Positions 1 to 7,354 of a stretch of DNA of 29,457 bases are shown here, piece by piece. Both the position numbers and the translations under genes were made by a program. The first letter of the stretch is position 1, and the number at the start of each line of letters is the position of its first letter. The stretch comes from Fibrobacterota bacterium (GTDB taxonomy: Bacteria > Fibrobacterota > Chitinivibrionia > Chitinivibrionales > Chitinispirillaceae), in assembly GCA_023436145.1 (NCBI GenBank), contig JAEZKP010000027.1, positions 1 through 29,457 of the forward strand, given 5' to 3'. Under the pieces are notes generated by a model. That model ran no database searches and was not told the DNA's origin. It worked only from the letters and a program-made list of their open reading frames with translations.

Positions 1-222
1 TCCTGGTTTGCTTCTTTCCTCCAGTTTCTCCACTTTCTTCTCCAGCTCATCGACCCTTTTGCGTAACAAATCCAGATTGCTCTCCACCTGGCTGCTTCTC
101 TCTTTTCCACTGAATATTTTACTTATCCCCATAATACTGTCATTACCGTTCTTTGCAATACTTAGGCTTGCCAGAAGATGAATCGAGATGATTGTCACCA
201 GAAGAAATATGGTTCGATGCAT
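1..222 (-). CDS. Secreted coiled-coil protein, N-terminal part (runs off window)
   Basis: Reading the minus strand from the ATG at 222 gives an open frame of 74 codons that continues past base 1, so only the N-terminus is present. Residues 1-22 (basic MHR start, then a hydrophobic stretch TIFLLVTIISIHLLASLS) look like a Sec signal peptide. Residues about 48-72 are rich in Leu, Glu and Lys with heptad spacing (VDELEKKVEKLEE), which suggests a coiled coil. A G-rich stretch just upstream of the ATG may act as the ribosome site. The family cannot be named from this fragment; an envelope protein with an N-terminal coiled coil, as in YbgF/CpoB-like proteins, is only one possibility. It follows the 2-oxoacid/KAS operon on the same strand after 95 bp. 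Confidence 0.6.
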   Translation of the reverse strand, partial: MHRTIFLLVTIISIHLLASLSIAKNGNDSIMGISKIFSGKERSSQVESNLDLLRKRVDELEKKVEKLEERSKPG

Positions 223-317
223 GTATACCCCGTTTTTGTTTGAAATTTTTTGACTGTTTTCAAATGTTTACGGGTAACATCCGGCTTTTATTTGTCTAAT
301 TTTTAAAAAATTCATCT

Positions 318-1484
318 CTATTCAACATCTCCAGCTCTCCACCGGAAAAGCAGGAAAGATAAACCCAGAGTTACTGCTCCGCATGCTGCTGCCAGGAATA
401 TACTTCCCAGAAAATAGTATACAAATGTATGCATCAGTCCTGCACCGGAGAAAGATGAAGGAAGAAACTTACAGAAATTAACCACGATCGGAACTATACT
501 TTCCGGGATCACAACTTTTCCGGTTGCCGTGCCTGCGGCAAGCCAGAAAGGAAGAAAGGGTGCTGAAGAGATACTCACCCCCAGAAAGGCCAGTGGCCGG
601 TTAAGCTTTAAAATGAAAGTGGCCAGAATAAGCATCAGAACCTGTAATCCATGGAAAGGTGTAATTGCCAGAAATACTCCTGTAGAAAGTGAAAAAGCAG
701 CCTTGAAAGGAGTGGCATTGGCTTTCAGTTCCTGTCTGACCAGATTTCTGATATGTTTAAGCAGACCTTTCCAGGAAAATCCTTTATTACCATTTTCCAA
801 AGGGAGATAGAGAATACCCATGGTTCTGACTATCCTGATACAGTCAGAAACCGTTCTGAATTGTGAATTATTCCCTTCCTTGGATTGACAAACTCCGATC
901 GGGATGTTTTTTACCGGCAGATGATGCCATGCGGCAAGAAGCAGTATTTCCAGCTCAAATTCAAAACTATCCCCGGTTCTATACTGAAGACTATTTACAA
1001 ATTCCAGCGGATAAGCCCGCAGGCCACACATAGGATCTTTGATGGAAAGCCCGGTACTCATATAATACCAGCAGCGGATAAGCAGATTACCTGTAGAGAA
1101 AGACGATGAATGATCTCCACTGTCTTGTTTTTGAAAAGACCGTGTACCTGTCCAGATAGTTTCCGGTTCCTCATTTACACAATCAATAAACTTCTGAATG
1201 ACTTCTGCAGTATATTGACCGTCTGCATCAAAGGTGATGGCATGCGTAAATCCAGATCCGGCTGCAAGCCTGAAACCATCCCTCAATGCGGCACCCTTAC
1301 CCCGGTTTTTCTCCGATTCGACCACCTGAATACCATCGATACTTTGAAGTATCTCACTGCTTTCATCGGTGGACCCGTCGTTAACAACGATAATCTGATC
1401 GTGATATTCTCTGATAGAACATATTATTTTCCGGAGAGTTCTGGCATTGTTAAATACCGGGATTACAACTGCAATAGAAACCAA
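318..1484 (-). CDS. GT2 glycosyltransferase fused to DUF2062 membrane domain
   Basis: The N-terminal 230 residues are a family 2 (GT-A fold, dolichol-phosphate-mannose-synthase-like) glycosyltransferase: VVIPVFNNA at 6-14, NDGSTD at 35-40 and the metal-binding D-x-D as DADGQ at 86-90. Residues about 240-385 form a DUF2062 domain with several hydrophobic segments and the typical GVFLAITPFHGLQ at 269-281. Such enzymes usually transfer sugar from a nucleotide donor to a polyprenyl-phosphate or lipid at the inner membrane; donor and acceptor cannot be read here. The start is TTG at 1484, preceded by CAGGA with good spacing; an in-frame TAA lies two codons upstream, so no longer form exists. It is the last gene of the minus-strand cluster, 36 bp after the ligase, which suggests modification of a lipid or acyl product. 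Family call firm, substrate unknown. Confidence 0.88.
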   Translation of the reverse strand: MVSIAVVIPVFNNARTLRKIICSIREYHDQIIVVNDGSTDESSEILQSIDGIQVVESEKNRGKGAALRDGFRLAAGSGFTHAITFDADGQYTAEVIQKFIDCVNEEPETIWTGTRSFQKQDSGDHSSSFSTGNLLIRCWYYMSTGLSIKDPMCGLRAYPLEFVNSLQYRTGDSFEFELEILLLAAWHHLPVKNIPIGVCQSKEGNNSQFRTVSDCIRIVRTMGILYLPLENGNKGFSWKGLLKHIRNLVRQELKANATPFKAAFSLSTGVFLAITPFHGLQVLMLILATFILKLNRPLAFLGVSISSAPFLPFWLAAGTATGKVVIPESIVPIVVNFCKFLPSSFSGAGLMHTFVYYFLGSIFLAAACGAVTLGLSFLLFRWRAGDVE

Positions 1485-1520
1485 TATTTAATTCCTGACA
1501 ATCCTGAGGTTTACTGAGTA

Positions 1521-2825
1521 TCAGTGAGCAGGTGCAATACTGGATTTTTTGCGCCAATCCAGTATTCTGGTCTTTTTTCCTGATGATCCCCGCATCGACT
1601 GGATGGTGGGCAGATTGGAAACCAGAATCGGAAAATTCACCCGGGCAACCGCTCTGAGGTGATTAGCGATTTTCTCCACCGAAGCCGGTGTGGTGGCAAT
1701 ATGAATTGCCACATGATCCGATGTGGAGTCATCATTCTCTACCACCAGTACATAATCGTTTATTTCATCCAGTTCATCGAGCGCATTGGTGATTGTTAAA
1801 GGATAAATGGCGGTTCCTCTATATTTTATCAACTGATTTGTCTTTCCCAGAATCGGCCCGATGCGCAAAGAATTACGCCCGCAACTACACGGTTTGTTTA
1901 TCTTAAATGTAATATCACCAGTTTTGTACCTTAATAACGGTAAACCTTCTACTCCAAAGGGGGTAGCCACCAGTTCCCCAGGCTGCCCCTCAGGAAGAGC
2001 GTTTCCCTGCTCGTCAATTATCTCCGTATAGACTAACTCCGGATGAGCATGTCCACCCTGGTGTGCTTGACACTCACAATAGGACACCGACAACTCAGTT
2101 GACGTATAAGAAGAGAAAACCTCAGCATCAAAAAGCTGCGCAACCGCTTTCCCTGCTGAATTAAGCTCCATTTCACTGTCTCGGATACTTTCTCCAACAC
2201 AGATTATTCTCTTTAATGAACTTTTTTCCGGATCAGACTGGTGTTTCTGAAGATCCAGTGCCAGTTTCTTTAAAAATGATGGGGCAGCTATCGCCACAGT
2301 GGGTTTCAGCAGATCAAAACAATACCTGTGCATATCTGAAGGAAGTACTCCGACCCGCATGGTATTGCATCCCAAGAGAGTTAACCCGCGATAATAAGCC
2401 GTCCCCGCAAAAGAAAGCCGGTCAAGATTAACCATTATCTGCACTCTGTCTTCAGAGCTTATTCCTGCACCATGAAATGAAAGTGCTTCATTAAATGCCA
2501 AACGATCCAGATCATTTGCTGTAAATGGGAAAACAAGAGGATTACCGGAAGTTCCACTGGTGAGTACAGTTTCAATTATCTGAGACTGCCCGGCAGTAGT
2601 AAATCTGGACTGGTTATCCGAAAGGATCTCCCTGGATGTTAATTTGAGTTTTTGAAAATCTTCTATTGTCTTTATATCATCCGATGAAATATCCCATAAA
2701 ACATCCCTGTAGTAAGCTGATGCCTCCTTAAGGTGCTTGATATGATTTCGTAATGCCCGAAGCGTTCTGGCTTCGATCTCATCAGCCGACAAAAACTCCC
2801 ATGATAATTCCGGTCTGAAATTCAA
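1521..2825 (-). CDS. PaaK-like AMP-forming acyl/aryl-CoA ligase (adenylate-forming enzyme)
   Basis: 434 residues, the usual size of the phenylacetate-CoA ligase (PaaK) family. Visible signatures: phosphate loop TSGTSGNP at 89-96, the A5-type YTSTE at 240-244, RYKTGD at 299-304 carrying the conserved Asp, a CxCGR turn (CSCGR, 313-317) typical of PaaK-type enzymes, and a C-terminal GKK at 416-418 supplying the candidate catalytic Lys. The family activates a carboxylate with ATP to an acyl-adenylate, then usually passes it to CoA. The carboxylate cannot be predicted. Start is TTG at 2825 with a strong GAGGTGATC ribosome site immediately upstream. It lies between radC and the GT2-DUF2062 gene, downstream of the E1 and lipoyl-KAS III genes, so it may activate a fatty, branched or aryl acid for the same product. 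A transferase to a carrier protein rather than CoA is also possible. Confidence 0.85.
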   Translation of the reverse strand: MNFRPELSWEFLSADEIEARTLRALRNHIKHLKEASAYYRDVLWDISSDDIKTIEDFQKLKLTSREILSDNQSRFTTAGQSQIIETVLTSGTSGNPLVFPFTANDLDRLAFNEALSFHGAGISSEDRVQIMVNLDRLSFAGTAYYRGLTLLGCNTMRVGVLPSDMHRYCFDLLKPTVAIAAPSFLKKLALDLQKHQSDPEKSSLKRIICVGESIRDSEMELNSAGKAVAQLFDAEVFSSYTSTELSVSYCECQAHQGGHAHPELVYTEIIDEQGNALPEGQPGELVATPFGVEGLPLLRYKTGDITFKINKPCSCGRNSLRIGPILGKTNQLIKYRGTAIYPLTITNALDELDEINDYVLVVENDDSTSDHVAIHIATTPASVEKIANHLRAVARVNFPILVSNLPTIQSMRGSSGKKTRILDWRKKSSIAPAH

Positions 2826-2911
2826 TGATCACCTCTTCCACAAAGATTTTTCTGATCGATTGAACCATTAAAATACTATGTAATTAAATCGGGTAGGTAA
2901 TGATTATCAGT

Positions 2912-3667
2912 CTAAACGGGCCATCTGGGTAAATCTCTGAGGCTTATTACTTTATGATGTGAGATGATTATGTGGTCGATAAGAGGGAGTTCAAGCATTT
3001 TACCAATTGCAAATATTCTTTCGGTAATCAACCAATCTGCTTCAGAAGGCGTAAGCCCTCCTCCTGGATGATTATGGGCGATAATCATCGATGCAGCAGA
3101 ACAGCGCAACGCCCGCTCTATTACAAGACGGGGATAAACCGCACACTGATTTACTGTTCCCTCTGCCACGATTTCTGTATTCAGGATGTGGTTGGAATTA
3201 TCCAGAAATATAGCAGCCACATACTCATCCCGTCGCTGTCCGAAATAAAACCGCAAATACTCCTCAACATCACGCCGGTGAGTGATAAGATCCTGCTTCT
3301 CGTATCGCTCTTTAAGGCAGATCGCTATTATATCACGCAATAGATGAAACAGTGTTGCACTGCGGGTGGTAATACCACTCACTTTAACCAGCTCATCCTC
3401 TGATGCATTGATAAGGGAGCCCACAGTTTTAAAGCGGCTGATTAACCGGTGTGCAATCTGTTTGGTATCCTTCCTGGGAATTGCATAGGTCAGCAATAGC
3501 TCCACAATTTCATGCAAATGCAAAGACTCCACACCGGCAGTGATGTACCTTTGCAATAATCTGGACCGGTGACCATATGACGGATCAGAATGTTTGATAG
3601 AGGGATCGGGCTGAAGGGGCAGATCTTCTTGCGGCAGTAAAGGAGACGAAGCATTCTGATGCTGCAT
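2912..3667 (-). CDS. radC: RadC-family (UPF0758) JAMM/MPN domain protein
   Basis: 251 residues. Residues about 30-110 are the helix-hairpin-helix-like UPF0758 N-terminal region (HEIVELLLTYAIPRKDTK, VSGIT). Residues about 125-250 are the JAMM metalloprotease-like domain with intact metal ligands: HNHPGG at 198-203 (H198, H200) and SEAD at 208-211 (D211). The family's role is unsettled: the old link of radC to DNA repair was a misassignment, and some members affect natural transformation or sit in mobile elements. Start ATG at 3667 has only a weak G-rich ribosome site. It is separated by about 70 bp from the lipoyl-KAS III gene and by 86 bp from the ligase, so co-transcription is plausible but a functional link is not implied. 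Confidence 0.93.
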   Translation of the reverse strand: MQHQNASSPLLPQEDLPLQPDPSIKHSDPSYGHRSRLLQRYITAGVESLHLHEIVELLLTYAIPRKDTKQIAHRLISRFKTVGSLINASEDELVKVSGITTRSATLFHLLRDIIAICLKERYEKQDLITHRRDVEEYLRFYFGQRRDEYVAAIFLDNSNHILNTEIVAEGTVNQCAVYPRLVIERALRCSAASMIIAHNHPGGGLTPSEADWLITERIFAIGKMLELPLIDHIIISHHKVISLRDLPRWPV

Positions 3668-3737
3668 AGTGCTGCCCCGCTATTAAATGTGGAAAAGCCT
3701 GCCTGCCGGCCTGATATTTACCGGCAGCTCTGATCAA

Positions 3738-5066
3738 TTACCATTCAATAGAAAGACCTGCAACAGTAACACCTGCACCTACCGTGCAGAAAATAATCCG
3801 GTCTTTTTTCTGAAGACCACGCTCAATATCGGAAAGGGCGATGGGTATGCTGGCACTGGAAGTATTACCTACCCTGTCAATATTCAGATAGAAGCGCTCA
3901 AAAGGAACACCGCTTTTCTGAGCAGCTGCCTTTATAATCCTGCTGTTTGCCTGATGAGGAACCACCCAACGGACATCCTCCTCTTTCCAGCCGCTTTTTA
4001 TGATGAGTTCACGTACCACCGATGCAAAGCTCTGAGTGGCAAATCTGAAAAGTGCCTTGCCATCTATGCGCAGCCAGGGATCAAATCCGGTAGTGTTAAC
4101 CGGAACCTCATAACCTGGATAACTTCTGCGGGCCATATTTATTCCTGCAGAATCAGCTGAGAGCATCTCATGTAAAATTTTATGCCCCGGTTTTACACCT
4201 GATACTACAGTTGCTCCAGCTCCATCACCAAAAAGAAAATAGGTATTTCTATCCTTCTTATCCAGTACCCTCGATTGCATCTCAGCAGCAACCACCAGAA
4301 CATTATCCGCTACACCGGAGAGTATTAGTCCCCTGGCAACCGATATTCCGTAAAGCCATCCGGAACAGGCAGCATTAAGATCCAAAGCTGGAACACCTCT
4401 TATTCCCAGTTTATCCTGAAGGATACAAGCGGTGGAAGGCATAACCACGTCGGGGGTAGTAGTTGAAACAATGATACCGTCTATATCGGAGGGCTGCAGT
4501 CCGGATTTCTCGATTGCCTGAACAGCTGCAAGGTAGGCCATATCTGAGGGTTTTTCGCCCTGTTTGGCCCAATGCCGTTCGCGAATCCCGGTCACCCCGA
4601 AAATGTAATCCTCATTTATATCCAGATGTTCCACCAGAAGTTCACTGTTAGGTACAATCCGTTCGGGAAGATATGTACCAAATCCCAGAAGACTCACAGT
4701 CCGGATATGTGACAGAGGATTCTGCTTTTCAATCACCGCAATATCCATCTGTGTAGGCGGTGCTGCTTCCTCCCTGGCACTTACCGAAGGAATGGCATTT
4801 CTCATGGTCTCATCGGATGTTTCGATCTCAAGTATGGGTGAATCAAACGGGACAGAAATACTCTCCTGGAAAAGCAAAGAGACAACAGTTCCATTACAGG
4901 GTGCCTCAAAATCGAATGTGGATTTTGCACTCTCAACCTCAGCAAGCGCCTGACCTTTAACAAAAGTATTTCCCGGATTAACATACCATTTGATTATCGT
5001 TGCTTCGGTTTCTGCAGCAGCCTGTGATGGCAGATACAGCATGGTTCTAAATAACTCTTTACTCAC
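3738..5066 (-). CDS. Lipoyl domain fused to 3-ketoacyl-ACP synthase III (FabH-like)
   Basis: Two domains in 442 residues. Residues 8-83 are a biotinyl/lipoyl-attachment domain; the swinging-arm Lys is K48 in EVESAKSTF. The ESAK context fits lipoyl (E-[ST]-[DA]-K), not the biotin AMKM. After a linker (84-120), residues about 121-442 form a complete KAS III with catalytic C234 (NAACSGW), H371 (PHQAN) and N401 (GNTSSAS), plus FGDGAGA at 279-285. KAS III normally condenses an acyl-CoA starter with malonyl-ACP. Here the lipoyl arm suggests the acyl group arrives as acyl-dihydrolipoyl from the E1 encoded immediately upstream, whose reading frame overlaps by 8 bp. Start is GTG at 5066 after GAGAGGAAA; ATG at 5042 is an alternative but would trim the first lipoyl strand. 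No E2-type catalytic acyltransferase domain is present. Domain calls are firm, the reaction is inferred. Confidence 0.9.
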   Translation of the reverse strand: MSKELFRTMLYLPSQAAAETEATIIKWYVNPGNTFVKGQALAEVESAKSTFDFEAPCNGTVVSLLFQESISVPFDSPILEIETSDETMRNAIPSVSAREEAAPPTQMDIAVIEKQNPLSHIRTVSLLGFGTYLPERIVPNSELLVEHLDINEDYIFGVTGIRERHWAKQGEKPSDMAYLAAVQAIEKSGLQPSDIDGIIVSTTTPDVVMPSTACILQDKLGIRGVPALDLNAACSGWLYGISVARGLILSGVADNVLVVAAEMQSRVLDKKDRNTYFLFGDGAGATVVSGVKPGHKILHEMLSADSAGINMARRSYPGYEVPVNTTGFDPWLRIDGKALFRFATQSFASVVRELIIKSGWKEEDVRWVVPHQANSRIIKAAAQKSGVPFERFYLNIDRVGNTSSASIPIALSDIERGLQKKDRIIFCTVGAGVTVAGLSIEW

Positions 5067-7230
5067 TTTCCTCTCCGATCATCGATTCTATTGCGTTCCT
5101 GATCCTGCTTTGACCTGGTAAATAAAACGTTTCAAGTTCCTTAGCGAAAGGCGCTGGAGTATCTGGAGCGCTTATCAGCACTGGAGCGCATTTTAGAGAA
5201 TTAAAACATTCTTTGCAGATAATTGAAATGATCCGATCCCCTGAACCAGCAGTATATCCACTCTCCTGCACCACCAGCAAGCGTCCGGTCGACTGTACAG
5301 ATTTGATTATCGGATCTGGTTCAACAGGGTTTAATATAAATGGATTCCACACCTCTGCGGAATATTTCTGCTCTTTCACAACTGAAACAGCAGCTTCCAC
5401 CATCGCACCAAAAGCGACTATGGTTAATCTGTTTCCTTCGGTATATCTTCTGGGCCTGTATATTGAGTTTAAATCACCATCAAAATCGATATTACCCTGT
5501 TTACCCCAGTAAAGTAATTTGTGCTCAAAGACGATACAGGGATTTGGATCATAAAACCCCGCCACCAGTGCTTCGAATGTTTCCTGCGGAGTGACCGGGA
5601 AAAAAAGCTTCAACCCCGGAAAGCGGGACCACAATCCATCAAATTCACCGGAATGAAAAGCACCTAAGGTGATACCCCCGCCCGAAGGCATACGTATGAG
5701 CACCGGTGCAGCTACATCTGACCTGTAAAACCAGGTCGCGGTGTTAAGCCCCAGTTGAGTCACTGCATCAGTGGCAAAATCAGCAAATTGAAACTCCATA
5801 ATCGGAAATGATCCTGTCTGTGATGCACCCAGACAAAATCCGGTAGTGGCAGACTCGCACACAGGACTATCTATCACCCTTGAGGGGTATTTTTCATATA
5901 ATCCTTTACATGTCTTAAATGCGGAGCCATAAACGCCTATGTCTTGTCCAATTAAAAACGCATTGTTGTTCTCTGTGAGCAAATAATCCAAAGCAGATTG
6001 AACTGCATTCAAATTGCGCATATTAACCGATTTAAACGGCTTTACCCGCTCTATTTTCCTCTCAGCGTACACCTTCATAGGTGTATTGCGGGGATCAGGG
6101 CGATTAAACTGAAGCGCCTCCAGTATCTGCTTATTGACGGTGTCAGTAATATGTTCTTCAAATTGACATATATCTTCTTCTGAAAACCCGCAGTCTGCCA
6201 ATCCGTTGCGAGCCTTAATCAAAGGATCATTTTCCCACCACTTACTCAAAAGATCTCTGGGAACATACTCTGCCTTATCATAAACCGCATGCCCCTCCAG
6301 ACGTAAAGTCATACATTCAATAAGTCTGGGCAACTGATCAGCATTCATCCCATCCAGTGCATCGCAAACAGCATTATATACCTCCCACACATCGGTTCCA
6401 TCAATAGTGATACCTTCAATACCATAACCCACCGCACGATCCGAAAGCCTGCTGCAGTTGTACTGATTTTTTATGGGAGTCGAATATGCATAATAATTGT
6501 TTTCCACAACAAAGAGCACTGGAACCTGCATAACTGAAGCCAGATTCAGTGATTCATGAGAATCTCCGGTGCTGCTTCCACCATCTCCGATCGTAGTTAG
6601 CCCAAACACCTCTTCACCTGCCTTACGAGCGGCCCAGGTACCCCCCACCGCAGTAGAAAGCATGCTCCCCAAATGACTCATGAAAGGAAACCGACGCATC
6701 TTCACATCGCCATGATGCACATTCCCTTCCTTACCGGAGGTGGGGCTTTTCTCATTTGCCAAATACTGACAAATAAGAGAAAGTGGAGATGCTCCGGCTG
6801 CCAGATGAGCACCAAAATCCCGGTGACCAAGTGCCATAATATCTCTGCCGCGGCGAAACGGAAGAGTCATCCCGACTGTCGTCGCTTCATTTCCAATGCC
6901 AAGTATCACAGTCCCTTTGATGTAACCCTTGCTGAAAAGTTCCTTGAACTTCTCCTCAATCTGCCGGGAAAGAAACATATAGTAATATGCTACTGGATAG
7001 AAATGCTCTTTGGACATTCGCTGAGGAAAGTGTACTACCTGCTTCTCAATTTCCTCATCAGAAAGATACCTGGTAATAGTGCTGACGATAAAAACCTCCA
7101 GTCCCGAATCTGCCACAACAAAAGAACGGGAAAATGTATAAAATAAGTGTTTTGTATTTAACTGGCCAAGACAATTTATCTCTCTGCATCTCAATTCACC
7201 CTTTTCTACTGCGGGGCCGAACAGTATCAT
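5059..7230 (-). CDS. 2-oxoacid dehydrogenase E1, alpha and beta subunits fused
   Basis: Single polypeptide joining E1 alpha (about 75-390) and E1 beta (about 400-720). The ThDP/Mg motif is GDGGSSTGDSHESLN (215-229) followed by VVENNYYAYSTP (241-252). In the beta half, E459 (SPVCES) aligns with the cofactor-activating Glu and H526 (GAFHSGEF) with the active-site His of PDH/BCKDH E1 beta; the C-terminal DTPAPFAKELE is also family-typical. It should decarboxylate a 2-oxo acid and reductively acylate a lipoyl domain, most likely the one in the next gene. Pyruvate and branched-chain 2-oxo acids cannot be told apart by eye. The start is doubtful: the ATG at 7230 lies inside a TATAAT and has no ribosome site, and residues 1-70 look unlike the family. 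TTG at 7194 (after AAAAGGGTG) is a good alternative, and a GGAGGT at 7099 precedes only ATC/ATT codons. Confidence 0.92.
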   Translation of the reverse strand: MILFGPAVEKGELRCREINCLGQLNTKHLFYTFSRSFVVADSGLEVFIVSTITRYLSDEEIEKQVVHFPQRMSKEHFYPVAYYYMFLSRQIEEKFKELFSKGYIKGTVILGIGNEATTVGMTLPFRRGRDIMALGHRDFGAHLAAGASPLSLICQYLANEKSPTSGKEGNVHHGDVKMRRFPFMSHLGSMLSTAVGGTWAARKAGEEVFGLTTIGDGGSSTGDSHESLNLASVMQVPVLFVVENNYYAYSTPIKNQYNCSRLSDRAVGYGIEGITIDGTDVWEVYNAVCDALDGMNADQLPRLIECMTLRLEGHAVYDKAEYVPRDLLSKWWENDPLIKARNGLADCGFSEEDICQFEEHITDTVNKQILEALQFNRPDPRNTPMKVYAERKIERVKPFKSVNMRNLNAVQSALDYLLTENNNAFLIGQDIGVYGSAFKTCKGLYEKYPSRVIDSPVCESATTGFCLGASQTGSFPIMEFQFADFATDAVTQLGLNTATWFYRSDVAAPVLIRMPSGGGITLGAFHSGEFDGLWSRFPGLKLFFPVTPQETFEALVAGFYDPNPCIVFEHKLLYWGKQGNIDFDGDLNSIYRPRRYTEGNRLTIVAFGAMVEAAVSVVKEQKYSAEVWNPFILNPVEPDPIIKSVQSTGRLLVVQESGYTAGSGDRIISIICKECFNSLKCAPVLISAPDTPAPFAKELETFYLPGQSRIRNAIESMIGEESE

Positions 7231-7234
7231 TATA
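7229..7234 (-). promoter_or_regulatory. Candidate -10 box (TATAAT) of the E1 operon
   Basis: On the minus strand the bases 7234-7229 read TATAAT, a perfect -10, overlapping the first ATG of the E1 frame. No good -35 lies 16-18 bp upstream. If used, transcription would begin near 7222 and the message would lack that ATG, favouring the TTG at 7194 with its AAAAGGG ribosome site. A -10 match by chance in AT-rich DNA is quite possible. Confidence 0.35.
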
Positions 7235-7299
7235 AAGGTTTTCAGAGCGCAAACTCTGATTATCCAGACTTCTATTCATAAATGCAGTACCACAAAAAG

Positions 7300-7329
7300 T
7301 TGAAACCTGAACAGGTAGTATCTTATCTT
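7300..7329 (+). promoter_or_regulatory. Candidate promoter for the PHP gene with a small dyad in the spacer
   Basis: TTGAAA at 7300-7305, an 18-bp spacer and TATCTT at 7324-7329 fit a sigma70-type promoter (moderate -10). The start of the spacer is a dyad ACCTG-AA-CAGGT (7305-7316), which could be a repressor site placed between -35 and -10. The arms are only 5 bp, so both calls are tentative. Confidence 0.3.
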
Positions 7330-7354
7330 TAATACTTAATAAAAAGGCCAGACT

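Noticed and set aside
529..1517. Plus-strand open frames opposite the GT2-DUF2062 gene
   Set aside because: They are antisense to a strongly supported gene, lack recognisable domains and have no ribosome sites. The same applies to most short opposite-strand frames in the TPR and SUMF1 genes.
2912..3667. RadC as a marker of a mobile or defence element
   Set aside because: RadC-like genes occur in such elements, but there is no integrase, repeat, tRNA or restriction gene around it.
4919..4933. Biotinyl rather than lipoyl attachment at K48
   Set aside because: Biotin sites read AMKM/EAMK; here it is ESAK, and the gene is coupled to an E1 rather than a carboxylase.
7305..7316. ACCTGAACAGGT as a LexA/SOS box
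   Set aside because: Arms are only 5 bp, and it does not match the E. coli (CTGT-N8-ACAG) or Gram-positive LexA consensus. It is kept only as a possible operator.
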